A DNA stretch of 41,460 nucleotides from Pseudobdellovibrionaceae bacterium (GCA_030158485.1 JAOASS010000011.1:1-41460); one strand, 5' to 3'. Counted from the stretch's first letter, positions 25,887-34,387 are shown. Made by a program: numbers and translations. Notes: generated by a model not told the origin, from the sequence alone.

Positions 25887-28160
25887 TCAATCATTTCCTA
25901 AATTCTGGCCTCTCAATCGAAGTGCATTGCCGACGACAGAAACAGAACTCAAGCTCATGGCAAGGCTTGCGATCATAGGACTGAGTAATAATCCAAATAC
26001 CGGATACAAAAGACCCGCTGCAATTGGAATACCTAAAACATTGTATCCAAAAGCAAAAATTAAATTTTGTCTGATATTTTTCATGGTGGCTTGGCTGAGC
26101 TTATGAGCTCGAACAATGCCCATCAGATCACCTTTTAGTAAAGTCACCCCAGCACTTTCCATCGCAACATCCGTTCCTGTGCCCATCGCAATTCCGATAT
26201 CCGCTTGCGCGAGTGATGGCGCATCGTTAATGCCATCTCCGGCCATCGCAACAACTTCGCCTTTTGATTTAAGCTTTTTAATCATTTCATTTTTTTGTTG
26301 TGGAAGAACTTCAGCTTCTACCTGATCAATCCCCATTTCGCGCGCAACAACTTCCGCCGTATTGCGATTGTCCCCAGTCAACATGACAACTTTGATTCCT
26401 TTGGAGTGGAAGTATTTAATCGCGGGCTTTGCTGATTCTTTAATGGGATCTTTCACGGCAATAACAGCCGCAGGCTTTCCATCAATCGCTGCAAGCATCG
26501 CTCCGTGTCCCGTGCTTTGGAGTTTTTTTGCAATTTCAGAAAGATCATTTGATTCAACACCAAATTTTTCTAGAAGTGTTCTATTTCCGACAAGTACAAT
26601 TCGATTCTGAACTTTTCCTTTTACGCCCATGCCTGTTATGGACTCAAACTCAGAAACAGTTTCGATTTTTAAATTTCTATCAACAGCCCCTTGTACAATA
26701 GCTTCAGCAAGCGGATGTTCACTTAATTTTTCAAGTGATGCCACGAATGTCAGAGCCTCTGATTCGCTGAATCCATTCAAAGTATTAACAACTGCAAGCC
26801 TTGGCTTACCAAGAGTAAGAGTTCCCGTTTTATCAACAACCAAGGTCGTGATTTTTTCTAAGTTTTCAAGTGCTTCTGCATTTTTGATTAAAACGCCAAG
26901 GCTTGCCCCTTTTCCGGTAGCCACCATGATTGACATAGGAGTTGCAAGCCCCAAAGCACACGGACACGCAATGATCAGAACTGCCACTGCGTTAATAATC
27001 GCGTGAGTTAACTTTGGCTCGGGGCCAACGACATACCACACAGCGGCCGTTATAATTGCAATCACAATAACCGCTGGAACAAAATAACCCGAAACCTTAT
27101 CGGCTAATTTTTGGATGGGTGCACGGCTTCTTTGTGCCTGCGAAACCATTTTAACAATTTGAGATAACAAAGTATCAGAACCTACTTTTGTAGCTTTCAT
27201 AACAAGACTTCCCGTGCCGTTTACGGTGGCGCCTGTGACCCCATCTCCGTTACTTTTCTCAACAGGAATAGGCTCACCTGTGATCATGGATTCATTAACG
27301 GAGCTAAGACCTTCTGTCACTTCACCGTCGACAGGAATTTTTTCTCCAGGTCTGACTCTTAACAGATCACCGACATGAATATGCTCAACGGGAATATCTT
27401 CTTCCGTGCCATCTGATTTAATTTTACGAGCCATCTTAGGCGCAAGACCTAGTAACGCTCGAATGGCATTCCCAGTTTGACTGCGCGCTCGAAGCTCAAG
27501 CACTTGCCCCAAAAGAACTAATGCTGTGATGACAGCTGCTGCCTCATAGTAAAGCGGGACCATTCCACCGTGAACTTTTAAACTTTCGGGAAATACCGAA
27601 GGAAAAAAAGTTCCAACTAAGCTGAAGAGGTACGCTACGCCAGTCCCAATCGCGATAAGTGTGAACATATTGAAATTCCGAGATTTGACAGATGCCCAGC
27701 CTCGTTCAAAAAATGGAAAACCACCCCAAAGAACAACTGGAGTAGCTAGTAAGAACTGAAGACCCGCATTGATCCCTGCGGGTATTGCGTGTTGCACAGG
27801 TTGCCCTGGAATCAGGTCAGACATCGCAAGGAGTAATAATGGAACTGTTAACGGGATACTTACTTTCAAGCGTTTCGTGAAGTCAATAAGCTCTGGGTTT
27901 TCCACTTCCTCAAGAGACACTTCTTCTGGCTCTAGTGCCATACCACAAATGGGACAATTTCCCGGCCCCTTTTGTTGAATCTCTGGATGCATAGGACAAG
28001 TGTAAATAGCTTCAGAATCAACTTTCGGTGTTTGTTCTGCGCTTGGCTTAAGACCCATTAAAGGTTTCGCTTCTTTCTTATGATCAATCGAACAGCACGA
28101 GTGATCTGCTTGGTGATGATGACTTGTTTGATTTTTGCGTTTGTGCTGCGTATGATCCAT
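25887..28160 (-). CDS. copA: Copper-exporting P1B-type ATPase
   Basis: A 757-residue Cu+ exporter of the inner membrane. The N-terminus is His/Cys-rich ([10 protein letters not shown]) and then has the short heavy-metal-binding motif YTCPMHPEI ... CPICGMAL instead of a ferredoxin-like HMA domain. Core motifs: MITGEPIPV, the membrane metal site [22 protein letters not shown] with the phosphorylated Asp, a SEHPLAEAI nucleotide-domain motif, [14 protein letters not shown], and the transmembrane 7-8 motifs GYN and [15 protein letters not shown], which mark the Cu+ subgroup. The start ATG 28160 has GGAG five bases upstream; an in-frame ATG 24 bases earlier has none. A CueR-like promoter 70-100 bases upstream predicts induction by copper. 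Long open frames on the opposite strand here are shadows. Confidence 0.96.
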   Translation of the reverse strand: MDHTQHKRKNQTSHHHQADHSCCSIDHKKEAKPLMGLKPSAEQTPKVDSEAIYTCPMHPEIQQKGPGNCPICGMALEPEEVSLEEVENPELIDFTKRLKVSIPLTVPLLLLAMSDLIPGQPVQHAIPAGINAGLQFLLATPVVLWGGFPFFERGWASVKSRNFNMFTLIAIGTGVAYLFSLVGTFFPSVFPESLKVHGGMVPLYYEAAAVITALVLLGQVLELRARSQTGNAIRALLGLAPKMARKIKSDGTEEDIPVEHIHVGDLLRVRPGEKIPVDGEVTEGLSSVNESMITGEPIPVEKSNGDGVTGATVNGTGSLVMKATKVGSDTLLSQIVKMVSQAQRSRAPIQKLADKVSGYFVPAVIVIAIITAAVWYVVGPEPKLTHAIINAVAVLIIACPCALGLATPMSIMVATGKGASLGVLIKNAEALENLEKITTLVVDKTGTLTLGKPRLAVVNTLNGFSESEALTFVASLEKLSEHPLAEAIVQGAVDRNLKIETVSEFESITGMGVKGKVQNRIVLVGNRTLLEKFGVESNDLSEIAKKLQSTGHGAMLAAIDGKPAAVIAVKDPIKESAKPAIKYFHSKGIKVVMLTGDNRNTAEVVAREMGIDQVEAEVLPQQKNEMIKKLKSKGEVVAMAGDGINDAPSLAQADIGIAMGTGTDVAMESAGVTLLKGDLMGIVRAHKLSQATMKNIRQNLIFAFGYNVLGIPIAAGLLYPVFGLLLSPMIASLAMSLSSVSVVGNALRLRGQNLGND

Positions 28161-28229
28161 AAATTCTCCAATCAAATTTGACATAAAAGGTATCGAGATT
28201 GAACTCTTGTTTCATAATCTCTTGTTTGT

Positions 28230-28260
28230 AGTCTGCACCTTCTAATGATTGGAAGGTCAA
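28230..28260 (-). promoter_or_regulatory. CueR/MerR-type copper-responsive promoter of the ATPase gene
   Basis: On the minus strand the sequence reads TTGACC (-35), a 19-base spacer and CAGACT (-10-like). A dyad with arms GAAGGT and ACCTTC (28237-28257) lies inside the spacer. The over-long 19-base spacer with an ACCTTC..GAAGGT dyad is the hallmark of MerR-family promoters, and the TTGACCTTCC start matches the known E. coli CueR site at copA almost letter for letter. The site is upstream of the ATPase start. No MerR-type regulator gene is in the window, so the activator must be encoded elsewhere. Confidence 0.9.
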
Positions 28261-28419
28261 TAGGAAAAGATTGTCTCAGCTGCAATAAGTTCAATCTGGA
28301 TTGTTTAAATACAAAAATATGATCACTGAGATAACATTCCAATAGTGGGAAGGTTTAGACGGAAATAAAAAAAGATAATTTTGCTGATTTTAAGTGTTTA
28401 TGTCTCTAAATCGGACTGA

Positions 28420-28435
28420 AAATAATTTGGAGGTG
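28420..28435. repeat. 16-bp copy of the tRNA-Cys 3' end (att-like, distal)
   Basis: AAATAATTTGGAGGTG is identical to 29394-29409, which spans the 3' end of tRNA-Cys including the CCA. Integrases that use tRNA genes leave exactly such a duplication at the far end of the insert. Right beside it an inverted repeat GGTGGTGTA (28432-28440) ... TACACCACC (28474-28482) could be a core or arm site. The rest of 28261-28419 and 28494-28535 shows no gene. Confidence 0.6.
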
Positions 28436-28535
28436 GTGTACAGTTATGAACAATTAAAAAGGGTTACGTTTCATACACCACCAAAAAACCACCAATTTTA
28501 AAAAAACTAAGCGGCACGATTGGTCTATGAATGAA

Positions 28536-29006
28536 CTACCTGTAAACGATTCGAAAAAATTCAGTCACGATTGTAGCTTCATCGATATTTCGTAAGCCCC
28601 AAGTTTTTAAAAATGGCGAATACAATTCAGCGTGGACTTGTCGCCAATATTCAAGCGACAGATCGCCCTCGCCTTCGGCCACTGCAATTTCCGAAGGGAC
28701 CTCATGAAATTTATGGAACACAATTTTTTCCGTTTTCAAAATACAACTCGGCAAATCAGCGCTATTCAAAAATATCCAGTAGTTGCCAACCTGAGGCAGT
28801 GGATCACCCGCAGTATCAAAGTCTTCGACGACGCTGCTACCAGCGGTCTTTCGACCGCTTAAATAAAGTTCAAGAAGTTCGTCCGTAATTTCTTTATTAC
28901 CGGCAACTGAAGCTGAAACTTTCGGATTGATCGGACGCTCTTCAATCGGCAGCGAAGCTAAAAATGCGTTCCAATAAGCATTTTGAGTAGCATTAAGTTC
29001 ACCCAT
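28536..29006 (-). CDS. ASCH-domain protein
   Basis: A 156-residue cytoplasmic protein with an ASCH fold (PUA-like beta barrel, predicted RNA or modified-nucleotide binding). Typical features are LYLSGRKTAGSSVVEDF near residue 55, the GDPLPQVGNYWIFLN turn, the strand CILKTEKIVFHKFHEV and the C-terminal EGEGDLSLEYWRQVHAEL, which is almost diagnostic for the small bacterial ASCH proteins. I prefer the ATG at 29006; a TTG at 29024 is in frame but has a poorer context. It lies alone inside the short segment between the tRNA-Cys 3' end and its 16-bp copy, so it may be cargo of a decayed element. Its biological role is not known. Confidence 0.85.
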   Translation of the reverse strand: MGELNATQNAYWNAFLASLPIEERPINPKVSASVAGNKEITDELLELYLSGRKTAGSSVVEDFDTAGDPLPQVGNYWIFLNSADLPSCILKTEKIVFHKFHEVPSEIAVAEGEGDLSLEYWRQVHAELYSPFLKTWGLRNIDEATIVTEFFRIVYR

Positions 29007-29112
29007 TAAAAACTTCTCTTTCAAAAAGTGAGCTACTTTATAAGTAACGTCTAGAACTTTATGGAGTTTTAATCACCTTTTCTAGCCTTACCACCTTACT
29101 TCCCTATTTTAT

Positions 29113-29229
29113 TCAGTCTGTAATGCTCGTGTCAAAAAGTTCCATAACACGTCCGTATACTGACTCATCAGGCATAATTTTAAGATTATCAGTTGAGTCG
29201 CAAAGCAAGCCACCTTGTCTTCTATTATT
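29113..29229 (-). pseudogene. Possible remnant of a DNA methyltransferase gene
   Basis: A 38-codon frame between a TAA (29230-29232) and a TGA (29113-29115) encodes GGLLCDSTDNLKIMPDESV. This is strikingly like the segment of N4/N6 DNA methyltransferases just before the catalytic (D/S)PPY motif (GD-x2-E/D-x-LK-x-(I/L)PD-x-SV). The PPY part itself is missing and the frame runs into unrelated residues. It would be a fragment of a restriction-modification gene left in the tRNA-Cys-linked segment. At this length chance similarity cannot be excluded. Confidence 0.3.
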
Positions 29230-29250
29230 TTATTGCCCTTACTACCCAAA

Positions 29251-29280
29251 AGCCAAAAAGAAGCCAAATACTAGCCAAAC
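29251..29280. repeat. Three phased 11-bp iterons near tRNA-Cys
   Basis: The core GCCAAA recurs at 29252, 29263 and 29274, exactly 11 bases apart, that is, on one face of the helix. Just to the right, TGTGA occurs at 29283 and 29303. Phased short repeats beside an att-like site look like integrase or excisionase arm-binding sites. The rest of 29007-29401 has no gene apart from the methyltransferase-like fragment. Confidence 0.5.
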
Positions 29281-29393
29281 TCTGTGATGGTCGGTGATTT
29301 TCTGTGACGATTCTTAAAATCCGATTCAGCTAAGTTACTGAAATCTTTTGTTAATAATTTTGATGGTTTATCTAAGTTTTCTGAGAACATCAG

Positions 29394-29409
29394 AAATAAT
29401 TTGGAGGTG
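29394..29409. repeat. 16-bp att-like repeat at the tRNA-Cys 3' end (proximal)
   Basis: AAATAATTTGGAGGTG overlaps the last 8 bases of the tRNA-Cys gene and 8 flanking bases. It is identical to 28420-28435, 974 bases away in the same orientation. Confidence 0.6.
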
Positions 29410-29475
29410 ACAGAGGGACTCGCACCCCCGTACGCGCTTTTGCAGAGCGCTGCCTAACTCCTCGGCCATGTCACC
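29402..29475 (-). tRNA. tRNA-Cys (anticodon GCA)
   Basis: Read on the minus strand, the acceptor arm pairs GGTGACA with TGTCACC, followed by T and an encoded CCA. The anticodon stem GCGCT/AGCGC carries the loop CTGCAAA, giving anticodon GCA. The T arm pairs GGGAC? as GAGGG/CCCTC-type bases around GTGCGAGTC, as expected. The length is 74 bases. Confidence 0.95.
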
Positions 29476-29520
29476 ATCTTGGAAATGAAATCACAAATTA
29501 AGCTGAAAAGCCCTCAACCG

Positions 29521-30936
29521 TCAATCTAACCCACCGCCCCATTTGAGTAGATTTTGATAGTTTTGAACAGTTTGTTGAAAGGCTTTTTCAAAATGATGCT
29601 TTTGAATGCGTTCTTGCAAGTCTAAATCAGCTAAAGTTCGAGCCCAAGCCACACAAGCTTGCCTTCTTCGAGCCGACGGCACGCTGAAGACGGATAATCT
29701 TTCTTTCCATATAAGAGCTTCTTCAGGGAAAAGATCTTCTTCTTGAAAATCTCGGTTTTGATTTCTTCCCAAAGTGATTTGAAAGTCTTGAGCTGTTTGA
29801 ATTTTTTTTCGCAAATCGAAATCTTGAACTTCCCATTTTTCCATTTTGTTTTGAAAAAAGAAAAAGCCCTGAATTCGGTCCAACAAAGGACCCGATAACT
29901 TTTGTAAAGTTGAAAGACACCGCCTTTCACTGTAACCACAATTCTTTGATTTGCCAGGCACCCACTGGCCGCAAGGACAAAGATTTGTTGTTCCGACCAA
30001 CTGAAAATGGGCCTTGAAAGTCTCACTCTGAAGACCTCTTGAAACTGTCACTTCGTGATGGGATAAAGCTTCCCTTAAGCCTTCCAAGGCTTGTGGTTTA
30101 AACTCCATCATTTCGTCTAGAAGTAAAGCTCCTCCGTGAGCCCTTGTAATATCTCCGGGCTTGGGTGGAGCGCCCCCACCAACCATCGATTGAGGGGTAA
30201 TCGTATGATGGGGGCGCACAACCGGTCGCCAAGTCAAGAATTTCGAAAACTGAGTCCGGTGAAAATCAATAAGGTTTTCATGGGGTGGCCTTAAAAAAGA
30301 AGGAAGTGCATCAAAAATAACACTTTTACCACTTCCCTGACTGCCTGCTAGTAGCGCGTGATGTTCTCCGACAGCTAAAACTTCTATCACTTCTGCTTGT
30401 CTCAAAGTTAAATTTGAAACAGCTGCCGTCGGCCTTGTTGGCCGATGATATTCTTGCTTTTCTAACTTCTTTAAATTCGAAAGATCACTTAAATTTAAAA
30501 GACAAAAACCATCTGTGTGTTTTTCAAATCCAGGACCTGATAACAATTTGTAGGGTGCTGGAATTTTTAAAAACTGAACTTGATCAGGAAATTGAATTTG
30601 ACCCGTTAAACTGAGGTCGCCGAAAATAACATAATCAGCCGGGTTCCAATTAGGTCCCTGCCCCGTCATTTTCAAAATGGCTAAAGCGACTGCTAATTCA
30701 ATTCCAGAAGAATTTTTTTTAACATGCTGAGGAGTAAGGTTCACCACAATTTGCTGAGCCCTTGGAAAATCAAAACCGCTGGCTCTGAAGGCGCTTTTAA
30801 TTCTTAAAACACTTTCTTTTAAAACGGCATCCGCTTGTCCCAAAAAATGAATTTGCGGGATCCCTGGTATAAAACTGACTTCAACTTCGATTAAAGACCA
30901 CTGATTTTGAATTTGATTAAGCGATACAAGCTTCAT
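29521..30936 (-). CDS. comM: YifB/ComM-family Mg-chelatase-like AAA+ ATPase
   Basis: A 471-residue cytoplasmic ATPase. The N-terminal ChlI-like domain has VEVSFIPGIPQIHFLGQADA, VLRIKSAFRASGFDFP and VVNLTPQHVKKNSSGIELAV. The AAA+ core has Walker A AGSQGSGKSVIFDALPSF, Walker B GALLLDEMMEF, a Cys-rich zinc-like insert (NLCPCGQW ... CGYSERRC) and the sensor-containing LSGPLLDRIQGF. ComM is a hexameric helicase that extends branch migration during natural transformation. Most family members have about 500 residues, so this one is slightly short. A weak Shine-Dalgarno site precedes the ATG. It follows the Xer recombinase gene on the same strand with a 74-base gap. Confidence 0.93.
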   Translation of the reverse strand: MKLVSLNQIQNQWSLIEVEVSFIPGIPQIHFLGQADAVLKESVLRIKSAFRASGFDFPRAQQIVVNLTPQHVKKNSSGIELAVALAILKMTGQGPNWNPADYVIFGDLSLTGQIQFPDQVQFLKIPAPYKLLSGPGFEKHTDGFCLLNLSDLSNLKKLEKQEYHRPTRPTAAVSNLTLRQAEVIEVLAVGEHHALLAGSQGSGKSVIFDALPSFLRPPHENLIDFHRTQFSKFLTWRPVVRPHHTITPQSMVGGGAPPKPGDITRAHGGALLLDEMMEFKPQALEGLREALSHHEVTVSRGLQSETFKAHFQLVGTTNLCPCGQWVPGKSKNCGYSERRCLSTLQKLSGPLLDRIQGFFFFQNKMEKWEVQDFDLRKKIQTAQDFQITLGRNQNRDFQEEDLFPEEALIWKERLSVFSVPSARRRQACVAWARTLADLDLQERIQKHHFEKAFQQTVQNYQNLLKWGGGLD

Positions 30937-31010
30937 AAGTCTTTAAAAGCTCTGCAAAAGGACTTCAGGATTCAGTCGGTTTTAAAATAAGCTGCGGGCG
31001 TTGATCCTTG

Positions 31011-31901
31011 TCAGAATTCGGATTCTTTTAATTGAGATAGCGGATGATGTTCATCCAAGGTCTGGTTCAATTTATTTTGAGAAACTTGGGTGTAAATTTG
31101 AGTCGTCTGCAGACTCGCGTGCCCTAATAAAGTTTGAATGGATCTTAAGTCGGCTCCACTTTCAAGCAAAGCCGTTGCACAAGCATGACGGAATTGATGG
31201 GGATGAACAGGCTCATCAAAACCAGCTTTTTTGGACCAACTCGCCAACCAACGCCAAATGTCGACTCGAGATGGACGGTGGCCTTTATCATTCACAAATA
31301 AAGCTTGAGACTTTTCTTTAAGTATTTGCAATCGGTTATTTTGCAAGTAATTTTGAAGGGTTGCAAAAAGAAGATCAGAAAGTGGTATAAGTCTTTCCTT
31401 AGACCCTTTACCTAATACTTTAACCCATCGATCTGTCATACTGACATCTGTGACGTCCATTTCAATGAGTTCTGAAACTCGGCAACCTAAACCATAAAGA
31501 AACAAAAGGGTCAGATGATTACGGGCCGTTTTGTTTTCATCTTCTGTTTTACACGATTGAAAAAGCTTTTCAAAATCTTCGTATTTTAATGACTTTGGAA
31601 GCTTCACATTAACTTTAGGTGGCCTTAATTCCCGAAGCTGAGGCGCTTCGTGGCCACGAGATTCAGCAAATTTAAAGTAAGTCCTCAGACTTGAAATAAC
31701 TCGCGCTTGCGATCTGACCGAAAGCTTCTGTTTTTTCATGAAGTCATAAAAGCCCATCACAGAAAGGGAAGTGACTCCAGGGGCCGTTTGGTAAAGAGCC
31801 CATAGCTCTAAGTCACGCCGGTAAGCCATCACCGTATTAAGTGAGCGACCACGGACATGTTGTAAATCTTCAAAAAATTCGACCCAAAAAGGTAAGTTCA
31901 T
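31011..31901 (-). CDS. Tyrosine recombinase XerC/XerD
   Basis: About 296 residues. The N-terminal SAM-like core-binding domain (FWVEFFEDLQHVRGRSLNTV, YRRDLELW) is followed by the catalytic domain with all family residues: Arg in GLGCRVSELIEM, Lys in VLGKGSKERLIPL, HxxR in HQFRHACATALL, His in LLGHASLQTTQ and the nucleophile Tyr in IYTQVS. These enzymes resolve chromosome dimers at dif. I choose ATG 31901; a GTG at 31961 would extend the protein through a terminator hairpin. XerC and XerD cannot be told apart by eye. The size and motifs fit a housekeeping Xer rather than a phage integrase. Confidence 0.9.
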   Translation of the reverse strand: MNLPFWVEFFEDLQHVRGRSLNTVMAYRRDLELWALYQTAPGVTSLSVMGFYDFMKKQKLSVRSQARVISSLRTYFKFAESRGHEAPQLRELRPPKVNVKLPKSLKYEDFEKLFQSCKTEDENKTARNHLTLLFLYGLGCRVSELIEMDVTDVSMTDRWVKVLGKGSKERLIPLSDLLFATLQNYLQNNRLQILKEKSQALFVNDKGHRPSRVDIWRWLASWSKKAGFDEPVHPHQFRHACATALLESGADLRSIQTLLGHASLQTTQIYTQVSQNKLNQTLDEHHPLSQLKESEF

Positions 31902-31925
31902 GATGTGAGTATGATTAGAAGAACA

Positions 31926-31955
31926 AAAGCCCCTGCTGTCAACAGCAAGGGCTTT
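31926..31955 (-). terminator. Terminator between lipoprotein gene and xer
   Basis: A hairpin with arms AAAGCCCCTGCTG and CAGCAAGGGCTTT (one mismatch, loop TCAA). On the minus strand the right arm ends in GGGGCTTTTG. It lies 25 bases after the lipoprotein stop and before the recombinase start. Confidence 0.8.
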
Positions 31956-31979
31956 CAACACAACTCTTAAAATAATAAT

Positions 31980-32597
31980 TTAAAAACGAACTCCAACTGA
32001 GTCTCCGCAAGCTGTCATTCCAAAATTTTGCTGAGACTGATAAGGAGACTGATACTGGTTATAACCCCAGCCGCCACCAAAAACGGAAGGACCTTGTTGT
32101 CCGACAAGCACGGCTCCAAAGCTTGTGATCACACCGTTTCCATTCGTTAAAATTGTTCCCTCTGTTAACGTCACAATCATTCGAACTGGGCCAATGAGCT
32201 CAACAGCAGGAACTTGAAATATGCCAATATTGTAAACTCCAGCTTGAATTGTCCGCAAAGAATAAGATCCCGCTGGCAGCAGACAAGATCCAAAAGGAAG
32301 GGCCGAAACTACATTTAAATGACCCGTGACTTGAACAGGTCCTTGGTAAGAAAAAAGTGGATTTTGTCCGCTATGTCCCCACATGTTCATTTGATTTGCA
32401 TCGCCTTCAATCGACAAAGTCAGTCCCGCTTGAGGAATTTCAGAAGTCACAGCTTGACTGAAAACAGCTGCATTAAATCCACAGTTCACGCAAGTCCCAA
32501 CAAGACCACCGTTACCCAATCCGTTTCGGCTGGATTTGTTATCTGGACAACCTGCTAGTCCCAACATCGCAATAAAAAGTAAAACTGTTTTTTTCAT
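31980..32597 (-). CDS. Gly-rich lipoprotein of unknown function
   Basis: A 205-residue lipoprotein: MKKTVLLFIAMLGLAGC has a textbook lipobox (LAGC). The start ATG 32597 has AGAGGTG upstream. A CxxC (GTCVNCGF) lies near the start of the mature protein. The body is beta-rich (LTLSIEGDANQMNMWG, VQVTGHLNVVSALPFG, YSLRTIQAGVYNIGIFQVPA), and the C-terminal region is rich in Gly, Tyr and Gln (GGGWGYNQYQSPYQSQQ). I recognise no family. It lies 70 bases downstream of another lipoprotein gene and shares its general plan, so the two may be co-expressed. The terminator at 31926-31955 follows. Confidence 0.72.
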   Translation of the reverse strand: MKKTVLLFIAMLGLAGCPDNKSSRNGLGNGGLVGTCVNCGFNAAVFSQAVTSEIPQAGLTLSIEGDANQMNMWGHSGQNPLFSYQGPVQVTGHLNVVSALPFGSCLLPAGSYSLRTIQAGVYNIGIFQVPAVELIGPVRMIVTLTEGTILTNGNGVITSFGAVLVGQQGPSVFGGGWGYNQYQSPYQSQQNFGMTACGDSVGVRF

Positions 32598-32668
32598 CTG
32601 ACACCTCTTTAAACTCTTAAAAAAATTCTGTCTTTCTAAAATCAATCCTGTTTTTATATTTTAATTTA

Positions 32669-33436
32669 CTACTGAAAAGCTTTGAAGCTCTGAACTCCGC
32701 TAAAAGATCCCAACATCGTGTAGCCATCGATCACTGTTGAACTTGATTTCTGAGCCATCACTGATGAGTAGCAAGCGTAAGGACCTGAATAAATATACCA
32801 GCATTTCCTGTAAGGAGACTGTGGGTTCACGCTCTGCGCGAAGTTTCTGTAGAAGACCCGACCACTCAAGATCGAAGATCCAGAAGCATCACCAGTTCCA
32901 AGTCCGTCTTCAAGAACCACAATAATGCTCCCGTACTGATCTTGAAAGTAAGCCATAAAAGTTCTTTTACCATTGATTGTTGTCCAGTAATTATAAGCCG
33001 CTTCGTAATCACCGTTATTTTGGCAGTTTTTGCAATTTTGATTTTTTCCTGCTCCAGCTGAAAACTCACCAAAGTAAAACTGATTTGTATCCGTGTAACC
33101 AATTCGAACTGTACCTGAATGAATATTCAAACCTTCAACTGATTTAAACTGCATGTTGATCATGGCGTTTGAAGGATTGTTAAGAGGCCGTAAACCCACA
33201 TAGGAATTCATTTCCTGCCAAGAAACGGGTACAAAAGAGACGGTCTCACCACCAACAGCATAAGGCCAAGTCGCTGATGATGTCGGAACTCCAGTTCCAG
33301 TATCAGGGACCACCACTGGAACTCCTGCTCCTGGTGATACTGACGGTGAACTCAATTTACTTTTACCGCTACCACATCCAACTAAAGCTGCTGATAGGAT
33401 ACCTAAAATTGTCGTTTTTAATAAAGCCGTTTTCAT
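32669..33436 (-). CDS. Lipoprotein of unknown function with Cys pairs
   Basis: A 255-residue lipoprotein with the lipobox LVGC in MKTALLKTTILGILSAALVGC. The ATG 33436 has GAGAGGT upstream. After a Ser/Pro/Val-rich linker (SPSVSPGAGVPVVVPDTGT) there is a beta-rich domain with aromatic residues and two Cys pairs: QNCKNCQN in the middle and CWYIYSGPYAC near the end. I recognise no family. It is upstream of, and on the same strand as, the Gly-rich lipoprotein. A strong hairpin and short palindromes precede it (33522-33600). Confidence 0.7.
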   Translation of the reverse strand: MKTALLKTTILGILSAALVGCGSGKSKLSSPSVSPGAGVPVVVPDTGTGVPTSSATWPYAVGGETVSFVPVSWQEMNSYVGLRPLNNPSNAMINMQFKSVEGLNIHSGTVRIGYTDTNQFYFGEFSAGAGKNQNCKNCQNNGDYEAAYNYWTTINGKRTFMAYFQDQYGSIIVVLEDGLGTGDASGSSILSGRVFYRNFAQSVNPQSPYRKCWYIYSGPYACYSSVMAQKSSSTVIDGYTMLGSFSGVQSFKAFQ

Positions 33437-33552
33437 AACGACCTCTCTTTCTATAAGTAGGTATTGCATCAGCCGTACCAACTCACGAGAGAGGACCTAA
33501 GTGTTGAGATTAAAAAGCGATTCTCAAAATGAGACAACCACTCTGAGACATA

Positions 33553-33582
33553 TTCGGCACAAGGACAGGCCCTTGTGCCGAA
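33553..33582 (-). terminator. Strong hairpin, probable terminator after the slipin gene
   Basis: TTCGGCACAAGG (33553-33564), loop ACAGGC, CCTTGTGCCGAA (33571-33582): a perfect 12-base stem. A second small hairpin (ACGGG/CCCGT, 33584-33600) follows at once and is trailed by TTTTC on the minus strand. No long T-run follows the large stem, so it could be a regulatory or RNA-processing element instead. It lies 45 bases after the slipin stop. Confidence 0.55.
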
Positions 33583-33626
33583 AACGGGCTACCACCCGTC
33601 AAAAGTCTGACAAACTTTTTCAAAAA

Positions 33627-34373
33627 CTACTTTTGAGTCTCAAGGAAAGGCTTCAGTAAATCGAGAGGCAAAGGGAAAATAATAGTATTCGTCTTATCAC
33701 CTGCGATTTCGTTTAGAGCTTGTAAATAAACGAGGGACATGGCGCCTGGGCTGTTGGCTAACATACCCGACGCATCCGCCAGCTTCTGAGCTCTTTGGAC
33801 TTCCCCTTCGGCACTGATGATTTTAGCACGTCTTTCCCGCTCTGCTTCCGCTTCACGAGCCATCGCCCTTTTCATTTCTTGAGGTAAATCAATTTGTTTT
33901 AAAGCCACGGAAGAAACTTTAACACCCCAAGGATCAGTCGCTTTATCTAAAATTTCTTGAATCGTAATGTTAATTTTTTCACGTTGTTCTAAGATTTCAT
34001 CCATTTGAAACTGTCCGACAATTGAACGTAAAGTCGTCTGCGCTAATTGACTAGTTGCGAAGTAATAGTTTTCAACTTTTGTAATCGCAAATTCAGGACT
34101 GACCACTCGAAAATAAACAACAGCATCAACTTGCAAGGAAATATTATCTTTTGAGATCACATCCTGCGGCTTAATATCCATCGTCACTGTTCGTATATCA
34201 GTTTTAATAATCTTTTCGACAAAAGGAATCAGAATAATCAAACCAGGCCCACGAACATCAGTGAATCGGCCGAATCTTAAAATCACACCCCTTTCCCATT
34301 CCGGCAAAATTTTAATCGCCGAAGATAAAATAACCAAAGCTGCGACTATGAGAAAAATAGGAATCTCAAACAT
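33627..34373 (-). CDS. Slipin/stomatin-like SPFH membrane protein
   Basis: A 248-residue protein with one N-terminal membrane helix (about 2-20) and an SPFH/band-7 domain: LPEWERGVILRFGRFTDVRG, PGLIILIPFVEKIIKTD, TVTMDIKPQDVISKDNISLQ, a DPWGVKVSSVALKQIDLP segment, then a charged helix AMAREAEAERERRAKIISAE. The protein assembles into rings on the inner membrane. The upstream gene on the same strand encodes an NfeD-type membrane protease 14 bases away; that pairing is a conserved slipin/NfeD operon in which the protease is thought to act on or with the slipin. AAGGAG precedes the ATG. Confidence 0.94.
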   Translation of the reverse strand: MFEIPIFLIVAALVILSSAIKILPEWERGVILRFGRFTDVRGPGLIILIPFVEKIIKTDIRTVTMDIKPQDVISKDNISLQVDAVVYFRVVSPEFAITKVENYYFATSQLAQTTLRSIVGQFQMDEILEQREKINITIQEILDKATDPWGVKVSSVALKQIDLPQEMKRAMAREAEAERERRAKIISAEGEVQRAQKLADASGMLANSPGAMSLVYLQALNEIAGDKTNTIIFPLPLDLLKPFLETQK

Positions 34374-34387
34374 GTTAAACGCTCCTT

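Noticed and set aside
26116-27006. Open frames on the plus strand opposite the copper ATPase gene
   Set aside because: They are Ser/Ala-rich products of antisense codon structure, overlap strongly conserved ATPase motifs and have no start context or family resemblance.
28432-28493. GGTGGTGTA...TACACCACC...ACCACC as a CRISPR-like repeat
   Set aside because: There are only two or three short inverted or partial copies, with no regular repeats and spacers; it fits a recombination or hairpin site better. No CRISPR array is visible anywhere in the window.
31011-31901. Xer-type recombinase as integrase of the tRNA-Cys-linked segment
   Set aside because: It lies outside the att-like repeats, on the other side of comM, and has the size and motifs of housekeeping XerC/D.
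31902-31961. N-terminal extension of the Xer recombinase from GTG 31961
   Set aside because: It would run through a terminator-like hairpin and adds residues with no counterpart in the core-binding domain.
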